From Fasciola hepatica (taxonomy: Eukaryota > Platyhelminthes > Trematoda > Plagiorchiida > Fasciolidae), in assembly GCA_948099385.1 (NCBI GenBank), contig CANUEZ040000156.1, positions 7,523,501-7,587,500 on the forward strand: a stretch of DNA of 64,000 bases. Direction: 5' to 3'. The position numbers and the translations under genes were made by a program. Below the pieces are notes generated by a model, which ran no database searches, had not been told where the DNA came from, and saw only the letters and a list, made by a program, of their open reading frames with translations. This document shows, piece by piece, positions 27,006 to 42,206 of the stretch (position 1 is the stretch's first letter; every line of letters begins with the position of its first letter).

Positions 27006-27570
27006 ATACGAGTTCACTCAACCTTTTGAACGTTTAAAAAACACGTTTCCGGGCTGTCGTTTGATCCAACCAGTAAAGTTGATTGCATTTAACAGGGAAC
27101 TGCGGGCCGACAAAACTAAAGCTTTTTTCAGTTATTACCACTTCAGGTTGAAAAAGGATATATGCTTTTTTGAGCCATATTTTCATTGGAATTCAAGAAG
27201 AATTTATTCAACCGCTGAATCATATCAGATAATAAATTGGTTTAGATTTTTACCGAAGTATTTGCCTTTCTCGTTCTCAAGCCTTCTTTGTTACTATCAT
27301 TCAGTGCGTGAAGCTAGCATCGTCGGCACTTGCCATTCACATTTCATGATATTTGATAGACATCACAAGATTGACAGGAAGGGAGAATTGGGATATTTTC
27401 AATATAAATCCCATACCAAACCGTTTCGAACACAGCAAATAAGACAAAATCTTCATCTAACAAAACAAAGGTATGTAATTTGGGAAGTAAATGAACAACG
27501 AAAAGTAATTTATAAGCTCCAAAAAACAAACCAATGTTTCGTTTCTTTTCATTTTATAAACAATGGTTGA
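27006..27570 (+). CDS. Unusually long open frame of unknown meaning
   Basis: Starting just after an in-frame TGA, this frame stays open for about 187 codons up to the stop after HFINNG. It is the longest stop-free run in the window. There is no ATG near its start; the first internal Met comes about 110 residues in. It would therefore have to be an internal or terminal exon. The predicted protein is rich in Phe, Tyr, Lys and His, as expected from translating AT-rich DNA, and has no domain I recognise. At this AT content a run of this length is uncommon but not impossible by chance over 64 kb and six frames. Confidence 0.15.
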
Positions 27571-30500
27571 AATCTGCAATTATTAACCCACAAAGATGTG
27601 AATTGACCAGCTCCGGGCTGCTTACCATGATTTTTCATTAGTTCACGAAATACACGAACACAGGTTTCCATTTTCCGGTTTTTCCTTTTATTTTGATTGC
27701 ACGCCTTAGCAAACAGGAAAGAGGAAAAATGCCAGTTCAGAAAGATTTTTGAAGCATTACACCTTCATACACCATGCGGTTCTCATTTATTTCAATAGTT
27801 TTTGACTAATTCGGTCTGGATTTACCGTAGTTTTGGTTGACCATTTACTTGTGGAGTATCATAGGCTCTTTGTACAAAAAAGCAAGCTGAACGGATTAAC
27901 AGGATTTGGAAAATACATACATACACAACAGGTCATTGTCACCTTGTTCTTCAGCTTATTTTAATGTGATCTTTTTGTATAACAAGCAAGATCAGTAAGA
28001 TCAAGATGAGACGAAATACGTAGTTCAAGCGAATGACATCGTCCGATGGTGGTGTTAAAGGTAAGTATTTTCGGGTAATTCGTTGAGGTTGTGATTCACT
28101 ACGGGTGAAGCTCGTTTGCCTTTGACACGATCAGTATTGCATGTGGAAGAAGGTGACGATATTAATTGCCCTCTTTCAGTATAAAAATGGAAGTGAGCTT
28201 ACCCTATATTTGGACCGAAAGAATTAGGATTTCATTGCGAATTGAGATAAATGGGATACTTTTTGAGTTAGTTTCCTCGATTCCATTATTTTTCCCCTGA
28301 AACTCCACTTAGCTAAAAACAGTTCTTGGTAAAATTTAAATCTTCAAAAAATAGCATTTCACTGAGTTTCATAGGTCATACAAAATGTTCGGATTCGAAG
28401 TTATCGGGACACTTAACCTAGAAAAGCAGTAGTAGGGCGGGAAGGACATTCATTCATATATAAACCTCTTAAATAACCCAGTGTTTTACATAATAGAATT
28501 AGGAGAGGATAGCATCATACTTTCGTCCTACTGTCATGGAATCGTTATATATCGTGTCACTCATCAAAGGAAGTCCTCAGTCTTAGTTCATAAGGCCTTT
28601 CAGGACCCCACCATTTGGTTTTTGCTTCACTGCCGTTCAGGCAGCAAACGCTGTTTTCAATAAAATTTGTTTATGGATATTATCTTTTGTTCTGTACGCA
28701 GACAATATGTATATTACGTTCAAGGAAGAAACCAACGAATCGTTTGACATTACCTTCGTGTGCGTCTACGTATATTTACCGACTGAGAAAAAAAACTTAG
28801 CAGAACGAATGATCTCGAAATCACTGAGGGACGACTGCCTATTAAAAATATTCAGTAAATGTCATACAGAAACTGACAGTCCAAAGTAGGTCTGGTTTCG
28901 GTTCAATAGGCTAAAATGAACAAATTCTAACTCCGGATTTGACTGAAAGCACACCACATCGATTCGTTCAAGCAACACCGTTCGCGTACACTTTTCACCT
29001 TCTATTTACTTCATTCTGCTTCAAGGCAAATCCCAGAACTCAACAGTGCAATGAATGTTCGAGGTCAAGGTTTTATGCGTTACTGATTCCAAGGTTCAGT
29101 TGACAAACTTTTTATCTTTCCACCACAACCTCAGATATATGGTACATATATATCTTCTATTCTTTGTACAACAGAAGAAGGTATGCATGAACAGAAAATA
29201 AACTTCCGTAGGAAGTCAAAATACTGTTTGATAAGAAAAGCCTTCCATTCTAAAATCGGGCATTTTTATAATCCTTGAGTCAAGGTAGGGGAATAATTTA
29301 CTTAAGTGCAAAAAATTCATGAAACTTGGTAATTTGCACAAGCGTATTCATGAGTGATTGGTTGGATAAAACTATGTTCTATGTGAATATTCCAATTTGA
29401 TGACACGTTTCGAGCTCTGAATTAAATGTTTAAAAGTACTGCTTTAAACACGCTATAGCCTTGGCTGACTTTGACACAAATTTTGGCGATAGCTCGGGAA
29501 ACTTTGGATTCACAGTACTGATACAATTTTTGGAACAAGTGCGTGGTTTTTTTAGGACCAGCGATTGCAATTCAGTGGATCCCATTCGTTTCAGGTTGAC
29601 ATCGCAGAGTCTGTATACTGCTAAATGAAGGAAGTGCGCACGTCAGAATATTTTTTTGTAAATTACGGGATAACTGTTTGAGGGATAGCAGGTAAACCAA
29701 CTCTTTAAGCTGATGCGAATATTTGCGTAATATTGCACAAAAGGTGTTGTGCCCTTGACGTTCTTGATTCGCATTTTCACACAATTTTGAAAATTAGTAG
29801 TTCTTTTTTGTAAATAGGTTATACCATATGTTTTCTATTCGCGGAGTGTTTCCTCATCACAGAAAAATCGTTCGTACTGCGATCTTCAGAAGAAATTATC
29901 GTTTCAATTATTAACATTCGTTTGTACAAGGATTCGACTCAGATTCTACCACTTATCGTATTTTTGACTGAAAATTTCCCCAAAGTTGCAATTTACCAGC
30001 ACTTTGAAGAAACTTCCTTTCCCTGAGAAGAATTTCCGAATGGGTAACATGGGAGCATTCGTTTGTCTTCATTGTTGGCAGGAAAGTAACCCTATACAAG
30101 GGATGAATTTCGTTCGTGTCTGGTGAACTAATAAATGAACTGTTCGGCCAGAGTATACCCTGGGACAGGAAAGCCATCATGGTTCCCAAGAACTTCATAG
30201 GAGAACGTAGAGAAAACAAAGCTACACGTTAACAGATCAGAAACCTGAAACATTGGATCCCCTTGATCCAGTTCATCAAAACAGATAGAAGACATAAATT
30301 GCGAGAAACAAGCATTTCTTTTAATCTTCTCAAGTGCGTACGTAAAACGTGCGATTTCGTGTTCAAATGGAGCACAGAGCAAAACAATGGAATAGATAGT
30401 GTCAAGCGAAATTAGGAAACCATTCGGTAAACCTGATTGATTACCGCCACGGCAAGCACACGTTGTGGGTCAGAAGGATCAGAAACCTTCTGGTGATAAA

Positions 30501-33500
30501 CAAGTATGATTCCTTTGGTTCAGTCATACAACAGTCAGCAGTGAAGGAAATATCGATTAAATAAGACAGAACGGGAATAATGCCAGTCACTCCCATCAGC
30601 ATGGAGCATAAAGATAGGACTAATAAAGAACTGTTTTCCTCTTGTCTTGCGTCGAATTAAATTCCCCTTACTTTTTCACGATGCTTCCCTCAGCCAAATA
30701 TCATAGTACTCTTAGTAGTACCAGTTTTGTTTGTCACAGTGCTAAGCAAACACACTACACTAAACAAAATTCCCAAAGTATTGCCCGAACATAATTCTGG
30801 ATTTTTCAGTGAATGCAAAGAAGTGGGTTTCCCCGCATATGGTCATTCTATACATATTTTATTGTTAGTAAGTTTACGTAACTTTTAAAATAACCTGAAT
30901 GCAGTGGATAAAGCCTAATCAGACAGTTATCATTTCATGAAAGCCAATCGCAGAACACGACTCGCTGGTAAAGTGATTGGTTTACAAAGACTTTGCAAAT
31001 CCTTATCTCATAACTACTTTCTTTGTATGATAAATTCCTTAGACCAGTAGATGCTGTCATTAGTGATTACGTACCTGTAACAGGCATGAAATAGTCCACT
31101 AGAACGGTTCTCATATTAACTCGTCTTCTTTCCTGAAGCTGAAAACATCGATCTTTCAACTTTTCGTTGCAATACATTTTGTTAGTACCCAGTCGCTTCT
31201 CAGTCCCAAGAGGTATCCACGAATTATTTGAAAAAATAAGGTGCGCTATCTACAAAAAGTATCAGGACTAGTCTGTAGCTCATACTTTTCTCAAATTAGC
31301 TAAGAGACCGTATAAATATTTCAGTGGATAATTACGGGAATAAATGTGGGGAGTTGCTGATAAATGTGTTTGTCGGAATAAAAAATGACGATCAGCCATG
31401 CATAGGGTTTACAAAGCAATCCTGTAAATCTTCGTGGTCGTATACAAATCAACAAAGCAACTTCTTGGAGTTGATCGGTTGGGAATGCATCACTAAAATT
31501 CAAAACTGGTCTATAGCTAACGGTTACGAACCCGAACTTCAGCTAAACAGAACAAGACAAAGTTATTGCAGTGGTAGAAAAAGGAAAAAAATGTTCGTAG
31601 CAAAACCTTAAACACCGGTATATCAACCATAAAATATTCCCTGAATTTAGTATTAGCACTCGAGAAGTTGGAAAATAAATGACCATATTCGGTGGGGTTT
31701 AGATTTGTTCGACCGACAGTATTGAACATTGGACGGTCAGATGGGAAACAAAGTCATGGAGGACAGAAACCTTATTATACAGGTTGAGTCAAACATTTAA
31801 CACAGAATAATGGAAACTTTTTGGATGACGTGCAGCTAATGGCAGTGGTGAGCTTTGTGCAAAGGAGTGAAGTCCCTTTGTAGAGTAGAAAATGAGAAGG
31901 CTAGACAAATTATTCAAACAAGTGAGAATCCTGTGCCTTCTGATTTCCTTGGTAAGATAGACTGTTCCGTGTTTCACATGTTACAGCTAGAACCTTATTC
32001 ACCCAGCGACGAATGTACTTTCTTGTCCTCTATGTCTCCAACAAGGCCGGTTATTTTGAAGTCTTCTATTTACGGCTCAGCACTCTGCGAGGCACTATCG
32101 GTCATTTATTATTTTCCAAAGTGTGGTACAGTGATTTCAAAATCACAAAGGTCGCTATATTACACTTAACATAAAAATCATCATAAATTATGTTTCTCAT
32201 ATCCACGGTGTTCAGTAATTTCGATCCAAGTTAATAATAGGCGAGGCGTTCGTAGTGAAGTTGAAATCGAAGCCCACTTGCTGGTACGCCTAATAGAAAG
32301 TTGTTGTCAAAAAGACCTATGGAAGTTTTATGTAGACCATATGAATAAATGTGAATAACTATTTAACCGTAGAGAGTCATTTCACCGCCGTACATTCCTC
32401 AATCTATTATGAAGCAGACCTGACACTTGTACTCTGCCAAAAAGAAACACTTTAAAAATACGCCTACAATATGCATACGTTTCAACTTTCGTGTTTTTCG
32501 AGGAACTAAAGTCACTGCTGCTATCTGTTAAACTGGGTGTTCTTGCTGCCTTGTGACTGACATTGCTGAGATAATCCTTGTACATCTCACGTGCATCTAT
32601 ACAGTTATTTGCTTTAACTTTTCGCGAAAGATAATATTTCCACTATTTTCCGTAACAGAGACGTTCACCATGAAATTGAACGTTTGCAGTATACAACTAT
32701 ACTAATAAATATAGTGTCGATGCAATGGGCTTCTTTGGGTAGCCCATTTAACGACTGGAACAGCTGTACAAACTAGTAGACCTCTGTTTTGATATCGTTA
32801 AAAGCACTGACAAAACCTCATCAACTATATGCTCAGGACCTTTATTTCATTCGCATACTTGACAGAATTGCAGAATTCGAGAACTGTGAAGAATGACAAT
32901 TTCTAGTTACGACGTAATCAATCAAACCCATGCCTTTGTGTTCTAGCTATCATTTAGAAAGTGGATATACCCGATAAGACACTATGCTTTAAATGACTTC
33001 TCAGTTCAATTACCGTGATGAAAAGCCTCTGCATTTTCCATAAATTACCTTGATTTCGTTAAAGATGACAGACTTTGTTATAATCAACTGGCAAAAACTC
33101 CTAAACATCCGTAGATAATTTGACGTGATATTCTTCGGAAACCAGGAGTATTACAAGCTTTAAAACATAGGCATTATCATTGCTTCAAAAAATAAAAAAA
33201 TATATTAATGAAAACCATAGATAACAATGAGGAGATAAAATAAACGTACCCGTTTCATCGTAGACAAGGTCGACCCAGTGAATAGGCTACCCGTTGGAAA
33301 TTTCCCCGTTGGAATTGAACTACAAACAACAAACAATGTATATTTAGAGAAGTTATTGTTTTCTTCCAGTTTTTCATCTTTAAAAGCCCTTGCTACCGCA
33401 CAGAGAAAACGAGAAATATTAATTCCGTACAAGCCGCACAAAAATAATTATTCTTCGTCAAACTACAGTAAAGTAAACGGAATTAAATTGGTGAAATGTT

Positions 33501-34049
33501 TGTAGCCCCTCAACTAAGCGGTATATTTCCTAATCTTTTTGGAAAACTAGCGGGCAACCTCAAATTGTTCATCAGTAAATCGCTGATCAATTAACCCTCT
33601 GGTCATAAATGTAACTAACCTGTACGAAGGTGATTTTTTCGAGCAAAAATTGGTGATAAAGTTTGTTACACCTTCGGTCTACTCGAAAAGTGAACTAACC
33701 AAAGTGTATGAGAGTAAAGCTGAAGCATTTCTATCGTAAGATACTTTTGGTGTATGCAGTTTCGTATAGTTTGTTGGGAGCAGTGTTTTATATTTGGGAC
33801 GAAGAGAGATAACATTGCACTTCGGAACATTAGATATTGCTAAAAATATTCAAATTCTAACTTCTTTGGACGGACAAAATTGGTGTTATCCAGTTGATGA
33901 AAGTCTTCATGAAAGTGAGCGGCAGTAGATTTTCATAAGCTATGATATAACAGTAAATAATATGCAAGATTATTAGAATAGCTTTTAAAGGGGAAATTTT
34001 GTTGGTATTTCGTATAAATTTCAGAAGGTGTATACCTAGGTATTCTCAC

Positions 34050-34400
34050 AATCCCATTGTATGATAGTGTTCGGCAAGCTGATTGGACAATTCAGCAGCT
34101 GTTCTTGAGTCATTCAGTCCAACCACTCTACGGTATCTACAATGGAAATCCCGCGTATGAAGGTAGACTCCCATGGACAGGCAGACAACCGCACAAGGAC
34201 AGTGGCAGGACAACGGACCGAAAGCTCAAGCTTTCGTACGATCAGCAAAAGGGCAACTGAGAGCTAATTCCATTCTGTTTTGCTGCTCTAATTATGTGTT
34301 CCTGTCTGTCACTCTTTTGTAGTGTTGGCTCACTCCCCGGTCACAGGCAGGTGAGCAAGTGCATACATAATGTTTGTCACGCAAAGATTAACTTTTGCGC
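34050..34400. repeat. GC-richer segment, possible repeat of unknown class
   Basis: This segment stands out from its AT-rich flanks. It contains CA/GA-rich stretches, for example around 34150-34230, and a 67-codon plus frame (34057-34260) whose product has no recognised domain. I saw no terminal repeats or pol III boxes. It could be a retrotransposon tail or simply local composition variation. Confidence 0.2.
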
Positions 34401-37400
34401 TATACAGTACACCACTCCTTACCCACTCGGTGGTGATTTCGGCTAGGTAAGTGAGATTTTGTAATTCAAGAATCTTCCTGTCCTGAGATATTCAGTGAAA
34501 GTCCGGAAAACAATGCGATCACTGTTTCTGGAGTACAAGTTAACAAATGAAATGTACTTTGAATAGCTTTCAGATAGCTCAAATTTTCATGTTTTCCGTA
34601 AAGATATCTTGATATGTCAATTACTTGCTTCATATACAGCCGAAACACAATGATTTCTTTATTTGAGTTGATTCATTATAAGCAAAGGTTTTGTTTGAAG
34701 GAAAGCCAAAACACTGCCCTTCTTCTAGTAGTATTAAGGGTCGATTTGGGATCGTCAATTTGCGTCTTATTCCAGCTAATATTTTTGATGTACCTATGAA
34801 GTACTCCATTAAAAAATCCCGTATTTGGTTTTAGTAGATTACATTGATTTTTTATCCCACAATCATAAATGACTGTTCAATCACTAACCTTTTGAGCAGG
34901 TGTTTAAGTAATAGTTCTCTGTTTCACATGACAGAAATTTATCCACCCATCTAACAGTGTGATTTAGTTTCTGTTCTTTTTTCTTGCGTGGTACAATTCA
35001 TTTTGTCCTTTTGCTATATAACATCTTCCAAAGAGGTAGATGCGATTGCTTCCAGCATTAAGTAAATTTCCTTACAAACATAGTGCTCTCAGTCGCTGCT
35101 TATCTTGTGTGACTTAGCCATTTCGTATGTAAGTATTGTACTGATTCACATTATTTATGATGAATTCTTTTTCATCAGCCAAAGATATTCCACTTCGGTT
35201 GTTATTCCGTATCACGTTTCCCTTTGCATAGATAAAAATATTTTTTTAGTTATTCAAAACGCTATGATCTGGTCCCACATAGTCATGTAACAGATTCACG
35301 GTTGCATGGTTAGTCTCGGGGAAAAAGTTTTATTCAGGGCCCACTGTGACCGGATGATGTGAGGCTTTCATGCTTAGATGAAGCACCCATCAAGTTTAAC
35401 TTTTGTCGTGAATGAACAATACTGATATTTAAGACAATAAAACTATCATCGAAGTCGGGTCGCTTTGAACGCATATATTTAGGATTTGATGTATCGTGTG
35501 CGTGTTGCTCATCTTTGTTTGATAGAGTACTGGTTCATGAAGAATTTGGTTCAGAACTTATCTTCTAAAACACATTTTCTAACGATTATCCCTCCCTGTC
35601 TCAAGCTCAACTGGATACATTTTGAGTGGGATCTGTCCATTTTACCGCCAAAGTGAATTCTCGTTCGCTCCTCTACCACCAATGCACACGCAAATGTAAA
35701 AGTCCATGCAGAATATTAAAAGAGTGACGTTGACCACAGTTGTCAGAACACTTTACAGGACAACATAAATGGGTGCTATAAATGCACAGGTGACTTTTAT
35801 CCTGACCAAAATCGATATTTCGTTTTACCTACCATGTTCCTTGCTGGACAACAGATTACCCCTGATCGGTACCATCAAACACATTTTGCAGTTTTTCACC
35901 GTATTTGACAATGTTTTATGTAGAAATATGAAAAACTTACGTACTCAATACAACTCAGCTGTTTCATAAACACGGTGTTTCGAAATCAGAATTATTTTAC
36001 TTGTGTTCATACGATGCAGACAAAAAGATTATTGTATCGACGGATGACTAAGCCTCAGAGTAAAGCACCGGCCAGATGGATAGTGTTCAATGCACTGATA
36101 TAACCACTCGATCCGTATTAAGTAACCCACAAGTTAATTGATACGGGCTGGTGAAGTTGCAAAGAAGTATCCCGGTAGATCACAGTTTTACTGACAAAAC
36201 AAAGTACTTGGGAATCATTTTTCCCGTGGTGTTGGATTTTGGTTATCAAACATGGAATAATCTTTGCCTCACATTTTCCTATTCTGTTAATTTCGGACGT
36301 GTTGAAATAACACGAGAGGGTCTACAAAGTGCCACAGGGTTTTCGTAAGATTTGCAATAACATGGATCTCAGTGGTGAAAAGTAGGCACTAACAAATACC
36401 ACTGATGATTCACCGAAAGTTTTATCAGGTTCGACTATGCTGACTTCTAACAAATATTTCTAATGCTATTTCGCCTGACATTCATTTCTCCAGGAGCTGA
36501 CCCAGGGGACTCACTCCACCACTTTCCCCTGAGTTTTCGCTTCAATCAACTTGGTGTCTTTACTTCCTCCTTAACAGTCTTACCAGTCCTTGCTGTTTTC
36601 GAAAACCAACTCCACAACAGAGTTAACCTATTTTTTGGCCATATTGTACTTTATAAGGCGCAGGTTATCACCTGTAATTCATGCTCATCGTTTGGCATGT
36701 GGTTGTGTTTGTTAGTTTTCACTGATGCAGACTAAGGAGTGAAACAAAAAATTGCTTTTACTTGAAAAAGACTAGAACCCAAATGAGGATTATCCTTACG
36801 GCTTTATCGCGGTAGCTCGAGATAAGTGTTACCAGCCACCAAGTCTTAGCGGTACTTTTAAACACCGTGAAAATATTCAACCAATTTCGTCAGATAAGTG
36901 ATGAAATAAGTCAGACTTACCGACAGTCCCCAAAAATAGCCAGTGGAATATCATCCGAGGTGGATAAAAATAATTTATGAAAGTTAGTGTGAGTTTTATT
37001 TGTGATCGTCGTTCATGTAGCACGATAATCTGGCCACCATTCAAAATGATCAGTATTTTCGCTTGTTTGAAACATGTGAGTCATTAAAATGTTTAGCTAT
37101 AAAACCCGCTAAAATAGCCGCTCACCGAGAGCCAACCCCACTCTAATAACATTCAGAGTAATATCATTTAAATGGTAAAAGAATCCCCATCGTAACAGAT
37201 TTCGTCAGCTGATGAAGAATCATAATGAAAAATAATTCCCTAGTGTCATTGTATATAAGTTAAGATATTGGGATTATCACACTCGAATTTTCAGTTATTG
37301 AGTCTTGATACTTTTCAAAACGTGCTATGCAACCAGCTAACTTCAAAATTCTGATTTTCACAGAAATACACTGTTTGCGTGTAATAACAGACAACAAACA

Positions 37401-40400
37401 CAATATGAGCAGCCAACTTCAAATTTCCTTCCTATTTTATCATCAAGTAAATTGCTGGCCGTCATTTACCTGCAATTCATCAAAACTTGACAGAAATAAT
37501 CAAATTCAAGGTTACAATTGTACCACAGAACATTTTGCTCTATTCGACCAAGGTTGAAAAAACACCGGACAAACAACCAATTCGAGAGGAACACTAGTTT
37601 AGTTCTGTAGTGTATTTATTAACTCCTTAGTGCGTCTGGTGTGTCTAGGGTGTGAATCTCCTCACAAGCCGAACGATTCCACTAATATTCAAATGCTGTC
37701 TTTTATTGCTCAGCTACTGTCCTTTCAAGAATCGGCTCAACTGTTTAGTCGTTTGACATGCTTTTGTATTCGAAGTGGAAACATTCCATTTTACTCATGA
37801 GGCAAATTATTTTCACGTTAGTGCCTTTTTAGCAGTGAAATAATCGCTTGTCAATTGTGAAGGAAAACTAAAATATTTCTGTATGACAGCAAGCTGTACC
37901 GAAATCACGCACTGTCCTTGTGAGACAGGAATTGCTGGCTTTGTGAATTTAGAAGAGTTTCACAACAAGGCTTCCTAATTAGTATAATTCATGAGAATAA
38001 ACAGTAAGCAAAACGGGTTATACTTCAAAAATCCCTTTTGGAACTTTGTGTTCGGCCAGTCTGATTCAACCACGTAAATGCTGTTTTCTGGCTAACGTTA
38101 TCCAGACAAACTGAAAACCTACCGGGTTTACCATGCGCTCAGTTTTTATAGACCGTACAGAGTGCTAACACAAAAGCACATTATTTACTAGTGCACAGAC
38201 AACTATGCATAATTCTCTGTGACAGAATTTAGATATGGTACTTAGACTGTGGAAAACGCGTTATTTTTACACAAACGCAAAGCATCTACCCGCAAATAGA
38301 GAACGCAAAGTTTTTCCACAATACTCCACCTGATCAGTCGTAGAAATTCAGGGATCTTTTGTCAACAGTTACCAACGGAATCAACAAAATAAGTTGCTTC
38401 TTTTAGAATGCAGAACTTATTGTTATTGATCAATAAGCAAAATAAGTACTCATCACCTTAAAACTACGAAAAAATCATTACATCTCGCGAAGGACTCAGG
38501 CATATCTGAGTCGTCAGTTATGATCACAGAAGTATAACCAGTGTAACGTGAAAAGATATAGTCCTTTTCATGTTCATACTCACTGACCTGTCTTTTTCCT
38601 TCTTTCAAGTAATTTTTACACAGCAGAATAATCGAAGAATTGCCATCTAGATTTTCCTGGAAAATCCGACATAATATATGGGGTCTTCAAAAAAACTCTT
38701 TCGATGATCATCATGAAAGAATTCGGCTTCCATTACACGATATCAAAAAAGTTGTATCATTTCTTAATGAATTCTGGTCATGATGAGTGAGCAAAACAAC
38801 CTCCGAAGCCTTGCCGGAAATAAATCTTGCTTACCAAAATCATAGCACGGCCTGCTGGTCTAATTTTTTACTGAAGCAGCAACTTACATAATTATGCCAT
38901 GAATATCTTCCATGACTGTGATATTTTCTGATGATTAACACCAAAATTGTTTAACATGATGCTTAGCTTTCCATCAGAATGCATTCTTTATACCACTCTT
39001 ATATTGATAACTAGAAGTCTCAATTAAATACATAAAAAATACTAGTCAGGAAACACTGCAGTACAGGTTATTCGATCAACTGGGGACTATGTGGGTTGTC
39101 ACTTAAATGAGCTATTATTCTGTCTACTCAGAGCTCCTTAAGGATCTTGTAGGCTGCTCCCCTAGCTGGTCTGATTGCATTAACACTTATTATATTTGGT
39201 AGGAATAATGATACTGAAACGTAAACTAAACGTGGAGTATATTTTCAACAAGTTTCCTTTTTTGGGTATCGATGTAGAACTCAATTTTGGGATAAGTATA
39301 TAGAATATGTATGTACTTGTAGGCAGCACTTCGAATTTTCCAGCTATTTGCTTTCCTTTGGGCTTCTTACGTTGCCTTTTCTAATGTTATTAGCTCATCT
39401 CTTAGTATGCAAGTTCTTTAATCCTTTTGATCAATTGGTTTTCAGCGTATCCTAAAACACATCCAGCAGTTGAAAAGTCAATTGTGTTTGGCTTGTTGAT
39501 AAATGAGGCCTCAGTGTGATTCATCCATCAGAGGTTAACAGAACCTGTTTTTTTAAGAGAAAGAACTATTTTTAACCAAGTGTGCAAAGCAATTTTATAT
39601 TTGGTGTCATTAAAAAATCAATCTTTCTCCGAAGCAATTTGCCACACTTTGTTTCAGCCGAGGCCGGTGAACATTTTCAGTATTGCTGTTCGTATAATCT
39701 CTTTGCTTGCCTGGGAAAAATGTTGTTTAACAGAAAACACCGTGGTGGTTATGAGAAAAATAAATGTCCATGGAGCGAATGAAGACGTAACGTCGCCACA
39801 TTTTTACTCAATCAGCTGAAAGTTGAAACTAATTTTTCCTGGTAATGCAGGTTGCTTGACAGGAAGCATACTTTTTGTGCGTCAGTCATGTGTAAGCAAA
39901 CATGGAGATGCAAAAAGTTTATTTTTACTAAAAAATATTGAAAAGATAGTCATTCGCACAAAACTATTTGCCACCGATTTCCCGTTTGAGTGAACACAGG
40001 TTTGAAGACTTCTTATACGTCCAGTCTTTCGCATCATTCAAATAATTTTTTTTAGTTTCCAGTGCCAGTCATTGAGAGAAGAACAAACTTTTTACTTATT
40101 TATGGCAGCTGTCATTTTGAATCCAAACAAAAGGGAATCGCTTTTTTCTTTCTGCCTGAAGGGGGAAACTGCGTAGGTAGTCTTTGCACGACATAATTGA
40201 CGAAGATGAGCAAAGTATTGTCCAAAATTATCCTGCCTCAGGATACTTTAAATATTTTAGGATGAACAAAATCCTTGTTTTATGGTGCGTCATCAACACG
40301 GAATCTAAAAATCTATGTGGCAAAAAAATAGGTAATCAAAATAAACCAGTTTTAATAATACAGATCTGGCATAGACTGCACGAGTAATGATTTTCATCAA

Positions 40401-42183
40401 ATTCTGGCCGCTGTGACCGTCATTAGGTTGGACGGTAACCATAAGCCAAACTTAGTTTCTTTCGTGAAATCGGCGAAAGCAACGAAGTGACGTTTGTTCA
40501 ATGGAATATGTTTTTAGTTTCAACTAATGCTGGTCAGTCGGATTGACGACAGCAGACTATCCGAAAACCGCAATGAAGACTTCATACAATGATCACCAGG
40601 GGAGATTTAGCCAACACTGCCAATTTGATTTTTGCTTCAGGCAATCAAAAAATTATATAAGTCGACTTACAGCGGAGTAATGGTAATGCTAGATATCGCG
40701 AAAGGCTTTCAATTTACCAGTTATATGATATATAGTTTTACGGAATATAGCTGAGTTTTTTCTATAAATTGAATTACAGCCGCGAATTTCAGGAGCAACG
40801 GTGAAGTGTATAGAACCAGGCGTATTTGTTTTCTTTACCTTTCGTGGATTTGTGCTGCATAATTTACCTTTTTTCTTGATTTTTCACTGGAGTCCATTAG
40901 ATAGGGTCATTTTTCATGTGAAATATTACTTACGTCAACTTTATGTCATTGTTTTAACTCAAATGTGCTTTTCCCAAATTCCCGAAGTTCTCCTCCAGTA
41001 ATTCCTAAACTTCACAGGCAACCTGCGCACAGGTTTGAAAAAAGCGATACCTGTTCAGTCATGTGCTACTGAAATGTTTCTTGTTTCCATTATCGGCACA
41101 GAAACCACCAAAATTAGATTGTGTAGGTCAGGGCAAATAAGAAAAAATAGTCACCAGTCTAAATGGAATAATCGTTCTGAACAGTCTCTCTGAGGAATTG
41201 TTTAGCGCTCGTCCCCCAGCGAAAACCTAACTATGGAAATTTTTAAATGCATTTTCCAAGTAGTTATCCTCAGGATGTATCCAGTCTAAAGTAAAACATC
41301 AAGGCAACAGTAATAAAGTAAATGTGTGCATTTAGAATAATCCCCTTATCGGTGTTTGAGTACTCAAGACTACTTCAGAGAAAAAGATTTATTCCAATAC
41401 CCATCCAGTTGAAAAGATAGCAGCAAGTACTTTCGAAATCGGTTAACAAGGATCCATTGTTCGTTTTACAATTTAAAGCAAAGTGAAATAATATGTTGTA
41501 AACATTGTATGTATATTATGCAAAATTGAAGAATAGATGAAAATGAAGCCAACAAAATGAAACCTCATCAGCGTTCCAAACCTGGCTTGAAAACCACCCT
41601 TGCTCTCCAGCCAAATGCACTCGAAATCGGTGTTCTGACCATTTTCAAAAAAGTTTTATGTGAAGTTGAAGTCCATGTTAGCTGCGTAGAAAACTTCGGG
41701 TGAACCATATGATATCAGATAGAATCATCTAAATTTTGTACTTAGGAAAGCTTCATTTTCAGACAAATGATTAGTGTCCATATTTATTTCAAAAAACCCG
41801 TCAATTTCTGTCCCAATTTGAAAATCCAAATTTCATGTGCGAGTTTTTTCACTGTCTAGTTTTCTATCCATTCGACAGAGAGATTTCAAATAAGATACGT
41901 CAACTATAAGTATGAACAACAAGCATCTTCTCATTAGGATTTGACACAAGATGTTAAATAAATCGGTAAAATCACTTCCTCAACTTGCACTCAAATGCGT
42001 AACCTCGTTTTTCGACTGCGAAGTACACTTCTTTGGGGATGTTGGGAAAGCCGGGGATCTTAGTCTTGGCCGAAATGATTGGTAAATAACCCAAGAACTA
42101 GCAGAGAAGAAAGGAAAAACCGCTGCAACTGGATGGGGTTCTATTATTCTTTTATCACGAATGGCAGTAGCAATTGTAGTAAC

Positions 42184-42206
42184 TGATCATTTCCTTCTTC
42201 TTCCAG
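42184..42206 (+). promoter_or_regulatory. Strong 3' splice site before the signal-peptide exon
   Basis: A pyrimidine tract TTTCCTTCTTCTTCCAG ends at 42206, 74 bases before the first ATG of the gene. It is among the best acceptor sequences in the window. This implies either a further upstream 5' UTR exon or a spliced-leader trans-splicing acceptor, both of which are known in flatworms. Which applies cannot be decided from the sequence. Confidence 0.6.

Larger units (their letters stand above)
27571..42206. other. Long stretch without recognisable genes, upstream of the secreted-protein gene
   Basis: Short frames only, on both strands. Those at 29953-30382 minus, 31321-31611 plus, 31855-32169 plus and 36463-36735 plus were read and show no known domain. 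The segment around 34050-34400 is GC-richer and may be a repeat. The promoter and first exon(s) of the downstream gene may lie here but cannot be located by eye. Confidence 0.5.
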
